The notes: generated from the letters alone by a model not told the origin. A stretch of 64,000 bases of DNA from Pseudomonadota bacterium (GCA_023426505.1 JAFAAP010000118.1:1-64000); one strand, 5' to 3'; shown: positions 24,733 through 34,197, counted from the stretch's first letter. A program made the numbers and translations.

Positions 24733-25776
24733 TCACTTTTTGAAAAGCGGCTGACCGGATTTATCCTTGATGTCCTCGGCCCAGCTGGCGCGCACCATGT
24801 CCTCCACCTGCGGCGGAAGGGCAACGTAGTCGAGCTCGGCCGCCATCTGGTCGCCGTTCTTGAAGGCCCAGTCGAAGAACTTGAGCGCTTCGGCCACCTG
24901 CTCCGGCTTCTCCGGGGCCTTGTGGACCAGAATGAAGGTCGGCGCCGTGATCGGCCAAGCCTCGTCCCCCGGCTGGTTGGTCAGCGAGATGCCGAAGCCC
25001 GGAGCCGACTTCCAATCCGCCCCGGCGGCAGCCGCCTGGAAGGTCTTGGCGTCCGGCGAGACGAACTTGCCGCTCTTGTTCTGAAGCTGAGCGAACGGAA
25101 TGTTGTTCTGCTTGGCGTAGGCGTATTCCACATAGCCGATGGAATTCGGGACCTGCAGGACGAGCGCGGCAACGCCCTCATTGCCCTTGCCGCCCTGGCC
25201 GACCGGCCATTGGACCGAGGAACCTGCGCCAGGACCGCTCTTCCAGGCTTCGGAGACCTGGGACAGGTAGGTGGTGAAGACGCTGGTCGTGCCGGACCCG
25301 TCCGACCGGTAGACCGGCGTGATCGTGGCGTCGGGGAGCTTCACGCCCTCGTTGAGCTGCGCGATCTTGGCGTCGTTCCACTTGGAAATCTTGCCGTTGA
25401 AGATGTCGGCGAGCACCTCGCCGGTCAGCTTCATCTGACCCGCCGGGACACCCTGCACATTATAGACGGGAACGACGCCGCCCATCACGACCGGAAACTG
25501 GATCAGGCCATCCTTTTCCAGATCGGCGCCCTTCAGGGGAGCGTCCGTGGCGCCGAAATCGACCGTCTTAGCGCGAATTTGGCGGATGCCGCCGCTGGAA
25601 CCGATCGACTGGTAGTTCAGGCGGTTGCTGGTTTCCTTGTTGTAGGCTTCGGCCCAGCGGGCATAGATCGGGAACGGGAAGGTCGCCCCGGCTCCGGTGA
25701 TCTCGGCGGCCGAGACTGCGAGCGAGCATGAAGCGACGGCAATGCCAACCACGGCGGCGTACGGCATGAATTTCAC
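24733..25776 (-). CDS. pstS: Periplasmic phosphate-binding protein PstS
   Basis: A 347-residue high-affinity phosphate-binding protein. A signal peptide covers about residues 1-23, ending VSAAE. Phosphate-binding motifs are GAGATFPFPIYARWAEAY, IGSSGGIRQI, DFGATDAPL and YRSDGSGTTSVFTTYL. The GTG start at 25776 is chosen because AGGAG lies exactly seven bases upstream; that site falls inside the longer TTG-started frame. It is the first gene under the Pho box at 25867-25899 and is expected to be strongly induced by phosphate starvation. Confidence 0.96.
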   Translation of the reverse strand: MKFMPYAAVVGIAVASCSLAVSAAEITGAGATFPFPIYARWAEAYNKETSNRLNYQSIGSSGGIRQIRAKTVDFGATDAPLKGADLEKDGLIQFPVVMGGVVPVYNVQGVPAGQMKLTGEVLADIFNGKISKWNDAKIAQLNEGVKLPDATITPVYRSDGSGTTSVFTTYLSQVSEAWKSGPGAGSSVQWPVGQGGKGNEGVAALVLQVPNSIGYVEYAYAKQNNIPFAQLQNKSGKFVSPDAKTFQAAAAGADWKSAPGFGISLTNQPGDEAWPITAPTFILVHKAPEKPEQVAEALKFFDWAFKNGDQMAAELDYVALPPQVEDMVRASWAEDIKDKSGQPLFKK

Positions 25777-25866
25777 GAGGCGTCTCCTGTTCAAACAAGC
25801 GCGGCAGGCGATCCGGATCGCGGAGGCGTGCTGCCCTTCGAGGGGACTAGGTTCTTTCGATGTCTC

Positions 25867-25899
25867 GTCTACGACAGTTGGATGACAGTTAGGTGACAG
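25867..25899 (-). promoter_or_regulatory. Pho box: three tandem 11-bp repeats
   Basis: On the minus strand three consecutive 11-base units start CTGTCACC, CTGTCATC and CTGTCGTA (25899-25889, 25888-25878, 25877-25867). They match the PhoB half-site CTGTCAT with 4-base AT-rich spacers. The array lies about 90 bases upstream of the pstS start codon and 64 bases after phoR. Confidence 0.92.
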
Positions 25900-25962
25900 C
25901 GCCGACCGGAGACAGCCCTATGGCCCGATACGCCCGGAACGCCGGGTTTCGTCCGTCTTTTC

Positions 25963-27282
25963 CTACTCGCGGCCCTGAGCCTCAGGGAGGATGACCGAGA
26001 AGCGCGCGCCCTGGCCCGGCTCGCTCGAGATGTCGAGATGGCCGCGGTGTCGGTTCACAATGTGCTTCACGATCGCCAGGCCGAGGCCCGTACCGCCCTT
26101 GTCCCTGCTCTGCGCAACGTCGACGCGGTAGAACCGTTCCGTCAGGCGCGGCAGGTGCTCGGGGGCGATGCCCGGCCCGTAATCCTGGACCGACAGCACC
26201 ACGCGGGGCTGACCCTCCTGATCCGAGCCGGCGAGGTGCGCGAGCTCGACGTCCACCCTGCCGCCGCTCCCACCATATTTCGCGGCATTCTCGATGAGGT
26301 TCTCCAGCACCCGCAGGAGTTCGTCGCGGTCGCCGAGCACTGGCACCGCATGATCGGGAAGACGAGAATGGATCATCACACCGCGCTCCCGCGCCAGCGG
26401 CGAGAGCGTCTCAATCATCTGGGATGTGATGGACCGGAGGTCCACGATCCCGGTGGGCGCCACATGGGCCCGCATCTCGATCCTCGAAAGGGACAGAAGA
26501 TCGTCGATTAGGCGCTTCATCCGTTGGGCCTGTTCCCGCATGATGGCGAGGAACCGTTCCCGGGCCTTCGGATCGTCGCGGGCAGGGCCCTGCAGGGTTT
26601 CGATGAACCCGAGGAGCGATGCGAGCGGGGTTCGCAGCTCATGGCTGGCATTGGCCACGAAATCGGCCCGCATGGCCTCCAGGCGCCGGGCCGACGTCAG
26701 GTCGCGGAAGAACAGCACCACGCCCGGACCGAAAGAGATGCCTGCCTCGTCACTGCTCAGGGGGCCAATGTGCACCTCGAAGGTCCGCTCGGTCGGGATC
26801 CGTTCGGAATACTCGATCCGAAGCGGAGCCCCGACACCGAGAACCTTGTCGATTGCGCTGAGCACGTCGGGGCTGCGCAGGGCGAACGACAGGGGATGTC
26901 CCGTCTTCAGTCCGGGCAGCAGGACCCTGGCGGCTGCATTGGCCTCGACCACGAGCGTCCGCTGGTCCACCAAGATCACCGGGTCCGGGATGTGGGCCAG
27001 AACGGCGTCGGCGAGGCCTGGCTCCCGGACCTCTTTCGCCGGAAGACGGCTTCGCGTGCCGAGAAGGCGCCGGGTCAAGGCCTGCCGGTGACCGGCAAGA
27101 ACGAAGCTGAGCGGGAGGGCGAGAGCGGCCGCGACGAGGAGCCAGACATCCCAGATGTCCCGGATCGCGGCAGCCAGGAGCACGAGAAATCCTGCCGCGA
27201 ACGCTCCCCGAAAGGCGCCGCGCCGGGCGATGTCGGGACCGTTCGCATCGTTCGTCGTGCTCGCATCGTCTGCATCGGCCAT
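25963..27282 (-). CDS. phoR: Phosphate regulon sensor histidine kinase PhoR
   Basis: A 439-residue membrane histidine kinase. Two hydrophobic segments near the N-terminus (about 26-64) anchor it. A PAS domain (about 90-200) contains IPDPVILVDQRTLVVEANAAA. HisKA holds His214 in ANASHELRTPL. The HATPase region (about 320-435) has N-box ENLIENAAKYGG, DYGPGIAPEHL and GGTGLGLAIVKH. It phosphorylates PhoB. It lies upstream of pstS, separated by the Pho box, so it may be expressed at a basal level by its own promoter while pst genes are induced. Confidence 0.95.
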   Translation of the reverse strand: MADADDASTTNDANGPDIARRGAFRGAFAAGFLVLLAAAIRDIWDVWLLVAAALALPLSFVLAGHRQALTRRLLGTRSRLPAKEVREPGLADAVLAHIPDPVILVDQRTLVVEANAAARVLLPGLKTGHPLSFALRSPDVLSAIDKVLGVGAPLRIEYSERIPTERTFEVHIGPLSSDEAGISFGPGVVLFFRDLTSARRLEAMRADFVANASHELRTPLASLLGFIETLQGPARDDPKARERFLAIMREQAQRMKRLIDDLLSLSRIEMRAHVAPTGIVDLRSITSQMIETLSPLARERGVMIHSRLPDHAVPVLGDRDELLRVLENLIENAAKYGGSGGRVDVELAHLAGSDQEGQPRVVLSVQDYGPGIAPEHLPRLTERFYRVDVAQSRDKGGTGLGLAIVKHIVNRHRGHLDISSEPGQGARFSVILPEAQGRE

Positions 27283-27366
27283 GGGAGAGCGAAAGTCCCG
27301 CGCGAATGAAGTGGCCTGTTTAGATCAGCCCGACCGGCAAGTCACCCGCAGCTTGGCCTTGTGGCC

Positions 27367-28416
27367 TCACTCGGCCAGCGCCTCGTCCTCGTCCGGCTTG
27401 AATGCGTCCCGGGACGATTTGATCCGATTGCGGATCTCGTAGGCGCCGAGAAGGGCCAGGGCGACCACGAAGGGGACCAGATAGTAGCAGAGCCGGTACA
27501 GCAGCAGGGCGCCGAGCACGGGCTCCCGCGGATAGCTCGACAGCGCCAGGAGGATCGTCGCCTCGAAAACCCCGAGGCCGCCGGGCGCATGGCTCGCAAC
27601 ACCCAGCATCACGGCGAAGATGTAGATCGCCACGAAGGTCTCGAAGCTGATGTTGTGGCCGCCCGGCAGCAGCACGAAGAGAACGCCCGCACCGGCGCAG
27701 ACATCCACCGCACCGATCAGGAGCTGGGCGACCGACAGGCGAAAGCCCGGCAGTTCCAGCCTCCATCCCTGGATCTTCACAATGCGACGCTTGAGAGAGA
27801 CCCAGATCAGATAGACGACGACGAAGATCGCTGCGCACAGGCCGACGAACTGGTTCAGCCACATACTGGTGTAATAGACGAGACCGGCCACCTCGTCAGC
27901 GCGGCTGATCATCGTCCAGGCCAGGACCAGCGCCATCCCGAGCCAGAACGTCACGCCGGCAATGACCGTCAAGCTCGCGACACGCGCGCCGCTGACTCCC
28001 TTCGATGCGTAGATCCAGTAGCGGACCGTCCCCGCCGTGAGCAGAGGGAACCCCAACGTGAAGCTGACCGCGTAGCTCGTGAACGAGGCGAGCGCCGTCG
28101 TTCGATAGGGAATGTGCACCTTGAGCTGCCGCAACGCGATGGCATCGTAGCAGGTCAGCAATCCGTAGCTGAGCGTGGTGAACAGGATCGCGAGGCCGAT
28201 CTGGCGGAAGCTGGCGGCCGTGAAGGCTGCCTTCAGCTCATTGACGTCGATCTCCGACACGATGTGCCACAGGACGACCAGCGAAGACCCGAACAGCAGG
28301 ATGCTGGCCGCCATTCCCACCCAAGCGAAGCGGCGGGAGCGCCGCTCCCTGGGATGCAGGGCATCCACCGATGAAATGGCCGGCGGAGTTACCTGTTGGG
28401 GGCTCATGTCGTTCAT
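27367..28416 (-). CDS. YbhN/UPF0104 family (lysylphosphatidylglycerol-synthase-like membrane domain) protein
   Basis: A 349-residue polytopic membrane protein with about eight spans, of the UPF0104/YbhN family. This family corresponds to the flippase-like membrane domain of MprF. Conserved pieces are the GFPLLTAGTVRYWIY region, FWLGMALVL, and HAPGGLGVFEATILLAL near residue 285. It lacks the cytoplasmic aminoacyl-transferase domain of MprF, so a lipid-transfer role is inference. Two nearby ATGs (28416 and 28406) have weak ribosome binding sites. It precedes phoR by 84 bases on the same strand. Confidence 0.85.
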   Translation of the reverse strand: MNDMSPQQVTPPAISSVDALHPRERRSRRFAWVGMAASILLFGSSLVVLWHIVSEIDVNELKAAFTAASFRQIGLAILFTTLSYGLLTCYDAIALRQLKVHIPYRTTALASFTSYAVSFTLGFPLLTAGTVRYWIYASKGVSGARVASLTVIAGVTFWLGMALVLAWTMISRADEVAGLVYYTSMWLNQFVGLCAAIFVVVYLIWVSLKRRIVKIQGWRLELPGFRLSVAQLLIGAVDVCAGAGVLFVLLPGGHNISFETFVAIYIFAVMLGVASHAPGGLGVFEATILLALSSYPREPVLGALLLYRLCYYLVPFVVALALLGAYEIRNRIKSSRDAFKPDEDEALAE

Positions 28417-28681
28417 GAAAAAAGCGGAAAAACCGGCCTCGGATTGGGAAAATACCGCCGTCAAGCGGTGGGCTGTCCCTGCATCTATGCGCTCCCGGCG
28501 CGAACCGCCAGACGCAGGCGGATGCATAATGGCTTTCGGGTTTCAGCGCTACTCCCGAGCCTCGAAAGCCCCAAAGAAGCCGCCGATTGGGCCGATATGC
28601 CTTGCCAAGTCCCCAAAAGGCCTAAAACTATGGCTCTCACGAAGGACGGATCATAGGGCACCCGGTGCCGAGGGGATACGA

Positions 28682-30073
28682 GTGGACTTCACTGCATCCG
28701 AGAGCCAGTTCGCCGTTTTGGCCGAGAGCCTGCCGCAGCTCGTCTGGTCGGCCCGCCCTGACGGGTACCATGACTATTTCAACGGCCGCTGGCACGAGTT
28801 CACCGGGTTGACCCTGGATGAGTGTCTCGGCGACGGATGGGTCGACACCCTGCATCCGGACGAGCGGGCGGAAATTCTCGAACTCTGGCGCGTCGCCCTC
28901 GAGACGGGCGAGCCCTACGAGGGGGAGCACAGGCTCCGGCGCGGGAACGGAGAATATGTCTGGATGCTCAGCCGGGGCATCCCGATCCGGGACATGGCGG
29001 GAAAGATCACCCGCTGGTTCGGAACCAGCACCAACATCGACGCCCAGAAAAAGGCCGAGAAGGCGCTTCGCTGCCTGGAGGAGCAGTACCGCCTGGCGCT
29101 GGAGACAGCCCGTCTCGGAACGTGGACGATCGATCTCGACGGCGGCACGATCAGCTGGGACGAAGGCGCGTGCGCCCTCTTCAACATGACACCGGACGGC
29201 CTGCACAGCATGTCGCTGGACGAAGCTCTCGAGCGTGTCCATCCCGATGACAGGCAGATGATGCGGGACCGTCTGAACGCGCTGGCCTCCCCGAACTCGG
29301 ACGGGCGCTATGAGGTCGAATACCGGGCTGTCCTGTCGGACGGGAGCACACGGTGGCTGCGCTGCAACGGCCGGGTTCACTTCGCAGGCGGGGAGGCCTC
29401 GGGACGTCCTGAGAAGATATCCGGCGTCATCGGCGACATCACCGAGCAGAGAGCAGCCGAAGACGCTCGGCAGCTTCTGACCAGGGAGCTGACCCATCGG
29501 GTGAAGAACCTCTTCGCCATCGCCAACGGAATGGTGTCCATGACGGCGCGGACCGCCAAGGACCCTAAGGAGATGGCGAATGCTCTGCGCGGTCGCCTGA
29601 GCGCCCTCGCCAGAGCCCACGAGCTCGTGCAGCCCGTCGCGGCGGGTGGGCATCATGGCGGGGCCGAGGTGGAGCTGAAGAAGCTCATCGAAGCCGTTCT
29701 CGAGCCCTATCGGCAGGCGGACAGCACCCGGGTCTCGGTCGACGGGCCCGACGTGCGGGTGGGATCGAACACCACCACGAGCCTGGCCCTCGTCCTGCAC
29801 GAACTCGCCACGAACGCAGCCAAGTACGGATGCCTGTCGGGTGCAGGAGGGCAGCTGCTCATCCAGTGGCGCATCGCCGACGACGATGTCGATCTGTCCT
29901 GGACCGAAACAGGCGGGCCGCCGATCGCGTCGGAACCGAGCTTCGAAGGCTTCGGCAGCCAGCTCGCCCAGCGCAGCATCTCGGGCCAGCTCGGCGGCAG
30001 CCTGAGCCGCGAATGGCGCTCCGAAGGGCTTTGCGTGCACATGACGATGCCCCTGAGCCGCCTGACGGCCTGA
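28682..30073 (+). CDS. PAS-PAS HWE-family sensor histidine kinase
   Basis: A 463-residue soluble kinase. Two PAS domains lie at about 1-125 (SESQFAVLAESLPQLVWSARPDG) and 130-258 (LALETARLGTWTIDLDGG), each followed by a PAC segment. The kinase core is of the HWE class: phospho-acceptor His272 in ELTHRVKNLFAIANG, N-box LHELATNAAKYGCLS, and the W-x-E signature SWTETGG. HWE kinases are enriched in Rhizobiales. The GTG at 28682 is chosen since GAGGGG is suitably placed upstream; the long upstream frame is antisense to the YbhN-like gene. No membrane segment and no adjacent response regulator, so the partner is unknown. Confidence 0.9.
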   Translation: MDFTASESQFAVLAESLPQLVWSARPDGYHDYFNGRWHEFTGLTLDECLGDGWVDTLHPDERAEILELWRVALETGEPYEGEHRLRRGNGEYVWMLSRGIPIRDMAGKITRWFGTSTNIDAQKKAEKALRCLEEQYRLALETARLGTWTIDLDGGTISWDEGACALFNMTPDGLHSMSLDEALERVHPDDRQMMRDRLNALASPNSDGRYEVEYRAVLSDGSTRWLRCNGRVHFAGGEASGRPEKISGVIGDITEQRAAEDARQLLTRELTHRVKNLFAIANGMVSMTARTAKDPKEMANALRGRLSALARAHELVQPVAAGGHHGGAEVELKKLIEAVLEPYRQADSTRVSVDGPDVRVGSNTTTSLALVLHELATNAAKYGCLSGAGGQLLIQWRIADDDVDLSWTETGGPPIASEPSFEGFGSQLAQRSISGQLGGSLSREWRSEGLCVHMTMPLSRLTA

Positions 30074-30138
30074 ACCAGCGCGCTGGGAAGCAACGTTTCC
30101 AAGCTCCGGCTTCGGAGCACCTGCCGAGGGACGTGAGG

Positions 30139-30684
30139 ATGATCACTTCTCGCCGCACCCTGGTTCTCGGGGGCGCCAGATCCGGAAAGAGCCGTACGGC
30201 CCAGGCCCTCGTCGAAGGATCGACCGGACGGTGGATCTATGTCGCAACGGCACAGGCCCTTGACGACGAGATGCACGAGCGCATCGGCCACCATCAGGCC
30301 GAACGGTCCGGCCTCTGGCAGACCTGCGAAGCCCCCATCGCCCTCGCCGAGGCCGTCCGGCGCGAAACGGGGCCCGGCAGAACCGTTCTGGTCGACTGCC
30401 TGACGCTCTGGCTGTCGAACATCCTGCTCGCTGGACGGGACCTTGCCGACGCCACGGCGGAGCTCGTCCTGGCGATCCGGGAAGCCTCCGGCCCGCTGGT
30501 GATCGTCTCCAACGAGGTCGGCTACGGCATCGTGCCGGCAACGCCGCTGGGGCGGGCGTTTAGGGATGCCCAGGGGCGCCTGAACCAATCCGTCGCGGAG
30601 GTGTGCGAGGCGGTCGTCTTCGTTGCCGCCGGCTGCCCGATTCTCCTGAAACCGGCACCGCCCCTTGGATTGACATCCGGGTAA
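30139..30684 (+). CDS. cobU: Bifunctional adenosylcobinamide kinase/guanylyltransferase
   Basis: A 181-residue CobU/CobP-family enzyme. It phosphorylates adenosylcobinamide and transfers GMP to it in late cobalamin assembly and salvage. The P-loop GGARSGKSRTAQ (about residues 9-20), the GHHQAER segment with the guanylylated-His region (about 50-57), VDCLTLWLSN and SNEVGYGIVP are all family marks. Rhizobial literature usually calls it cobP. It is convergent with the BtuF-like gene, placing B12 salvage and B12 uptake side by side. Confidence 0.94.
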   Translation: MITSRRTLVLGGARSGKSRTAQALVEGSTGRWIYVATAQALDDEMHERIGHHQAERSGLWQTCEAPIALAEAVRRETGPGRTVLVDCLTLWLSNILLAGRDLADATAELVLAIREASGPLVIVSNEVGYGIVPATPLGRAFRDAQGRLNQSVAEVCEAVVFVAAGCPILLKPAPPLGLTSG

Positions 30685-30701
30685 GGCAAGCCCGAAAGCC
30701 C

Positions 30702-31559
30702 TCACCGGACTTTCGTCGTCACTTCCCTGGCCAGGGCGTCGATCGCTTCGGGCGTGGATGGCCCTCCGCAGATGGAAAGCCTGTTCGGCAGGATCAGCCG
30801 ACGATCCTGCGGCACGCTTGCCGCAAGGGCAGGATGAATCAGCAGTGCCGAGCCATTGTCGACCGCCTGTCCCGCATCGTCGTCCATCAGCATGTAGTCC
30901 GGAGGGTGGGCCACGATGCTTTCGAGACGAGCGACGCCGCCCTCGCCGAGGCCGAGCGCCTCCTGGTGCAGCGTGAAGCCCATGCGCCGCAGGATCTCGC
31001 CGAAGAGCGAATGTGTCCCCGGCACCCACCCTCGCCGCTCGAAGGTCAGGATGCTGGGATGTCCGCGGGCGATGTCCTTGGTTCGCGCGAGAGCCGCGTC
31101 GATGTCCGCAACGAGAGCCTCGCCACGCTCCGGATAGCCGAGGCGGCGGGCTAGGGTCCGGATCTGCTCCCGTCCCTGCGTCAGGCTTTGCCATGGGGGC
31201 ATGGACAGCACCTCCATGCCCTGGCTTTGCAGGAGAGCCGTCCGGTTTCTGTCTCCGAAGTAATCAGCAAGGACAAGATCGGCATCGCTGAACAGGATCG
31301 CCTCGCCGCGGCCGTCATTCACCGGGAGGTCCGCCGCCCGGTCGGCAAGAAACGACAGGGAGCGGTCCCTGACGAGAAAGCTTAAGGATGCGATCTGCTC
31401 CCGGTCCGCAAGGGCCAGAAGGAGCTGGTCGGCGCAGAGATTGATGGAGACCACCCGCTTCGGCACGGCATCGGCTGCCGCGCGCCCGATGCCGAAAAGC
31501 CACACGAGGCCGGCGAGCAGTGCCAGGCCGAAGAATCGCTTGTGGCAGAGTTGCGGCAT
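30702..31559 (-). CDS. BtuF-like periplasmic (cobalamin?) binding protein
   Basis: A 285-residue class-III periplasmic binding protein of the BtuF/FhuD group. A hydrophobic signal region covers about residues 8-30. The N-lobe begins KRVVSINLCADQLLLALADREQIASLS and has ADLVLADYFGDRN. The C-lobe contains the backbone region ILTFERRGWVPGTHSLFGEILRRMGF. Its place next to a cobalamin riboswitch, a BtuB-like receptor and cobU suggests corrinoid binding. No ABC permease or ATPase for B12 (BtuCD) is present nearby, so its transporter partners must lie elsewhere. Confidence 0.82.
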   Translation of the reverse strand: MPQLCHKRFFGLALLAGLVWLFGIGRAAADAVPKRVVSINLCADQLLLALADREQIASLSFLVRDRSLSFLADRAADLPVNDGRGEAILFSDADLVLADYFGDRNRTALLQSQGMEVLSMPPWQSLTQGREQIRTLARRLGYPERGEALVADIDAALARTKDIARGHPSILTFERRGWVPGTHSLFGEILRRMGFTLHQEALGLGEGGVARLESIVAHPPDYMLMDDDAGQAVDNGSALLIHPALAASVPQDRRLILPNRLSICGGPSTPEAIDALAREVTTKVR

Positions 31560-31587
31560 GAGGGGCGAAGCCGTAAGAGAGGCGCTG

Positions 31588-31782
31588 ACGTTGGTGCCTC
31601 GAGCGATCGAGGTGAAACGGGAACACGGTGCGGACTTGTCCTAACCCGTGGCTGCCCCCGCAACTGTAAGCGGCGAGCGGCGGTCCCTCATGCCACTGAA
31701 CCCTCATCCGAGACAAGCTCGGCGGGTTCGGGAAGGCGGACCGAGCGCAACGACCCGCGAGCCAGGAGACCGGCCAGCGTTC
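31588..31782 (+). ncRNA. Cobalamin riboswitch
   Basis: About 195 bases of leader RNA match the AdoCbl/cobalamin element. The conserved core is present in order: ACGGGAA, the GGCTGCCCCCGCAACTGTAA strand (31650-31669), GCCACTG (31692-31698), GGGAAGG, GACCCGC and the B12 box around GCCAGGAGACC (31761-31771). It ends about 45 bases before the BtuB-like start codon, whose Shine-Dalgarno it probably controls. It is on the plus strand only and does not cover the divergent BtuF-like gene. Confidence 0.95.
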
Positions 31783-31827
31783 GAGTGCAACCCATCTTTG
31801 CTCGCGTGGGGCGGGCAGGAGGTCTTC

Positions 31828-33795
31828 ATGTCTGTTTCCGCGCGCCGCCTCTTGGCGGCTTCCGTCTCGTTGTGCGCCCTCGTCAATGGCGGCGCCCATG
31901 CCCAGTCGGCCTCCGGCCCGGCTCCCCTCCCCGACATCGTCATCACGGCAACCCGGACCCCGCTGGCGATCTCGCAGGCCGGCAGCGCCATTTCAGTCAT
32001 CACGGCCGAGGAGATCGCCAAGGAATCGCCGAAGAGCGTCGTGGATGTCTTCCGGCGTGTCCCGGGCGTGACGGTGACGGAAACGGGAGGACCGGGCGGC
32101 GCCACGGCGGTGCGAATCCGCGGTGCCGAGGCGAGGCAAACGCTCGTCCTCATCGATGGCGTTCGGGTGAACGACCCATCCTCCGGATCCGCCGAGTTCG
32201 ACTTCGCCAATCTGGTTGCGACGGACATCGAGCGGATCGAGGTTCTGCGCGGCCCGCAATCGGCTCTCTACGGGTCCGACGCCATGGGCGGCGTGATCAA
32301 CATCATCACCCGCAAAGGCAAGGGCGCTCCACGCGCCAGCGCGAGCATCGAAGGCGGAAGCTACGGCACGAAGGCAGCCCGTGCTGCGGTGTCGGGCAGC
32401 AACGGTCCCGTCTCCTACGCCTTCTCCATGACGGGCTTCGACACAGCAGGATTCTCCCGCTACGGCTACCGGATCGGCCGCATCCAGAACACCCGGTTCT
32501 GGCCTCTGGAAGATGACGGCGCCCAGCGCCTTGGCGCCTCGGGCCGCGTGACCGTTGCCCTGTCGCCGGACGCGGAACTCGAGGTTGGCGGCTATGGCAG
32601 CTTCAACGGCGCCGAATACGACGCGGCTTTCGGCAGCCTGCCCGACTCGCCCTCCCGCTCGCAGCAGCGCCTGTTCGAGGGCCATACCCGCCTGACGGCC
32701 TACACTCTGGACCGGATGCTGCGGAACACCGTTCTGGTCTCCGCCAGCCGCACGAACCGGCATTACCGGGACGTGAGCTCCTTCGCTCTGCCTTCGCTCT
32801 CCTGGTCGGATTCGAGCTTCACCGGCGACCGGGTCGCGGCCGAGTATCAGGGGGACCTCAATCTCGGCGCATTCGGCCTTCTCTCCTTCGGGGCCAAGGC
32901 GGAGCGGGAGCGCCTGATATCGTTCGGGCGCGAGGTTCTGCCCTTCGCGACCCCCGAGCAGGAGACGAACGACGCATCGCAGACCACGCGCTCGCTCTAC
33001 GCGCTGCATCAGTTCACCCTGTTCGAGAACCTCCACCTGTCTTTCGGCGGCCGCCTGGACGACATCGAGGACGGGGATCGCTTCGGCACCTGGCGGGCGA
33101 CCGCCGCCTACGAGATTCCCGACACGGGCACGAAGATCCGGGGCAGCGTCGGAACCGGCGCCAAAGCGCCGAGCCTGTACCAGCAGTTCGATCCCAGCTA
33201 CGGCAATCCCGACCTGGAATCGGAGCACTCGGTCGGCTTCGACGTCGGGGTTGACCAGCGCCTGCTCGACGACCGGCTGCTCCTGTCGGCGACGTTCTTC
33301 GCGAACCGCTTTCGCAACCTGATCGATTTCGCAAGCTCGAGCGAATGCCGGCCGGACCAGGCTTTCGGCTGTTTCGTGAACGTGGCCCGCGCCACCACAT
33401 CGGGCGTCGAACTGACGGCCGAGGTTGACGCCATTCCGACATGGCTGCGCGTCAAGGCGACCTATACCCATCTCGACGCCTTCGACCGGGAGACCGATCT
33501 GCGCCTGGCTCGCCGCCCGCAGGACGAGGGGCGCCTCGGGCTCATCATCACGCCGGTTGCGGGCCTGTCGGTCGAGCCCAGCGTGGTCTTCGTCGGCACG
33601 CGCTACTCCTCGACGGGCGAGCAGTTCAAGCTCCAGCCCTATGCCCGCTTCGACGTCTACGCGGACTATCGGATCAACGACACGTTCAGCATCTATGCAC
33701 GCGCGGAGAACCTGACGGACGCGCGCTATCAGGACGTCTACGATTACGGCACCGCAGGCCGCTCCTTCTACGCAGGCCTGCGGGCTACCTGGTAG
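31828..33795 (+). CDS. btuB: BtuB-like TonB-dependent outer-membrane (cobalamin) receptor
   Basis: A 655-residue TonB-dependent receptor. The signal peptide covers about residues 1-25, ending GAHAQ. A TonB-box-like PDIVITATRTP begins the plug domain (about 35-155), with SVVDVFRRVPGVTV, LVLIDGVRVNDP and IERIEVLRGPQSALYGSDAMGG. A 22-strand barrel is expected from about 165; the protein ends FYAGLRATW with the terminal aromatic residue needed for barrel insertion. AGGAGG five bases before ATG at 31828 fixes the start. The upstream cobalamin riboswitch makes B12 the likely ligand and predicts repression by B12. Confidence 0.93.
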   Translation: MSVSARRLLAASVSLCALVNGGAHAQSASGPAPLPDIVITATRTPLAISQAGSAISVITAEEIAKESPKSVVDVFRRVPGVTVTETGGPGGATAVRIRGAEARQTLVLIDGVRVNDPSSGSAEFDFANLVATDIERIEVLRGPQSALYGSDAMGGVINIITRKGKGAPRASASIEGGSYGTKAARAAVSGSNGPVSYAFSMTGFDTAGFSRYGYRIGRIQNTRFWPLEDDGAQRLGASGRVTVALSPDAELEVGGYGSFNGAEYDAAFGSLPDSPSRSQQRLFEGHTRLTAYTLDRMLRNTVLVSASRTNRHYRDVSSFALPSLSWSDSSFTGDRVAAEYQGDLNLGAFGLLSFGAKAERERLISFGREVLPFATPEQETNDASQTTRSLYALHQFTLFENLHLSFGGRLDDIEDGDRFGTWRATAAYEIPDTGTKIRGSVGTGAKAPSLYQQFDPSYGNPDLESEHSVGFDVGVDQRLLDDRLLLSATFFANRFRNLIDFASSSECRPDQAFGCFVNVARATTSGVELTAEVDAIPTWLRVKATYTHLDAFDRETDLRLARRPQDEGRLGLIITPVAGLSVEPSVVFVGTRYSSTGEQFKLQPYARFDVYADYRINDTFSIYARAENLTDARYQDVYDYGTAGRSFYAGLRATW

Positions 33796-34197
33796 CCAAA
33801 CTCATGTCGACCATGGCAGGAGCGCAGGTTGCGCTCCTGCATCGCGGCCATTGCATACACGGACGGCTTTCGCAGGCCGAGTCGTCGGGACCTTCGACGG
33901 AAACAAGGCCGCTCGCCCAAGACAGCTGTCTTCATCGATGCTGAAGACCGATTCAAATAGGCCGAACAGCCTAGGCCATGAAGCCTAGCACTTGAAGCGT
34001 TGCCTAAAAGGTTCCGAGTGATAACGTTTCAAAAGTAGCGGCAGGGTGCCGCATTTTGAGGCAGATTTACCCTGAACAAGGTCAAGCTGACCCATTCTGG
34101 ACATACCCGGCAGTCACCACCCCCTCGTGACTTGAACGAAAAACGACCGCTCACCCGCTTGCTTGCGGCGATGCGGCTTCTCTTCGGGGGTTCCTGT
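33796..34197. other. Intergenic region after the BtuB-like gene
   Basis: No gene was found in these 402 bases. It holds a perfect 11-bp hairpin at 33816-33840 directly after the receptor gene. The rest (about 33940-34190) is AT-richer leader sequence before the transglycosylase-like gene, without a promoter that I can call with confidence. Confidence 0.55.
33816..33840 (+). terminator. Strong hairpin after the BtuB-like gene
   Basis: GCAGGAGCGCA (33816-33826) and TGCGCTCCTGC (33830-33840) form a perfect 11-bp stem with a 3-base loop 20 bases past the stop. No T-run follows, so it may be a 3'-end protecting hairpin or a Rho-dependent end rather than a classic terminator. Confidence 0.45.

Noticed and set aside
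28175..28681. N-terminal extension of the HWE kinase frame
   Set aside because: The extension is antisense to the YbhN-like gene; the GTG at 28682 has a clear ribosome binding site.
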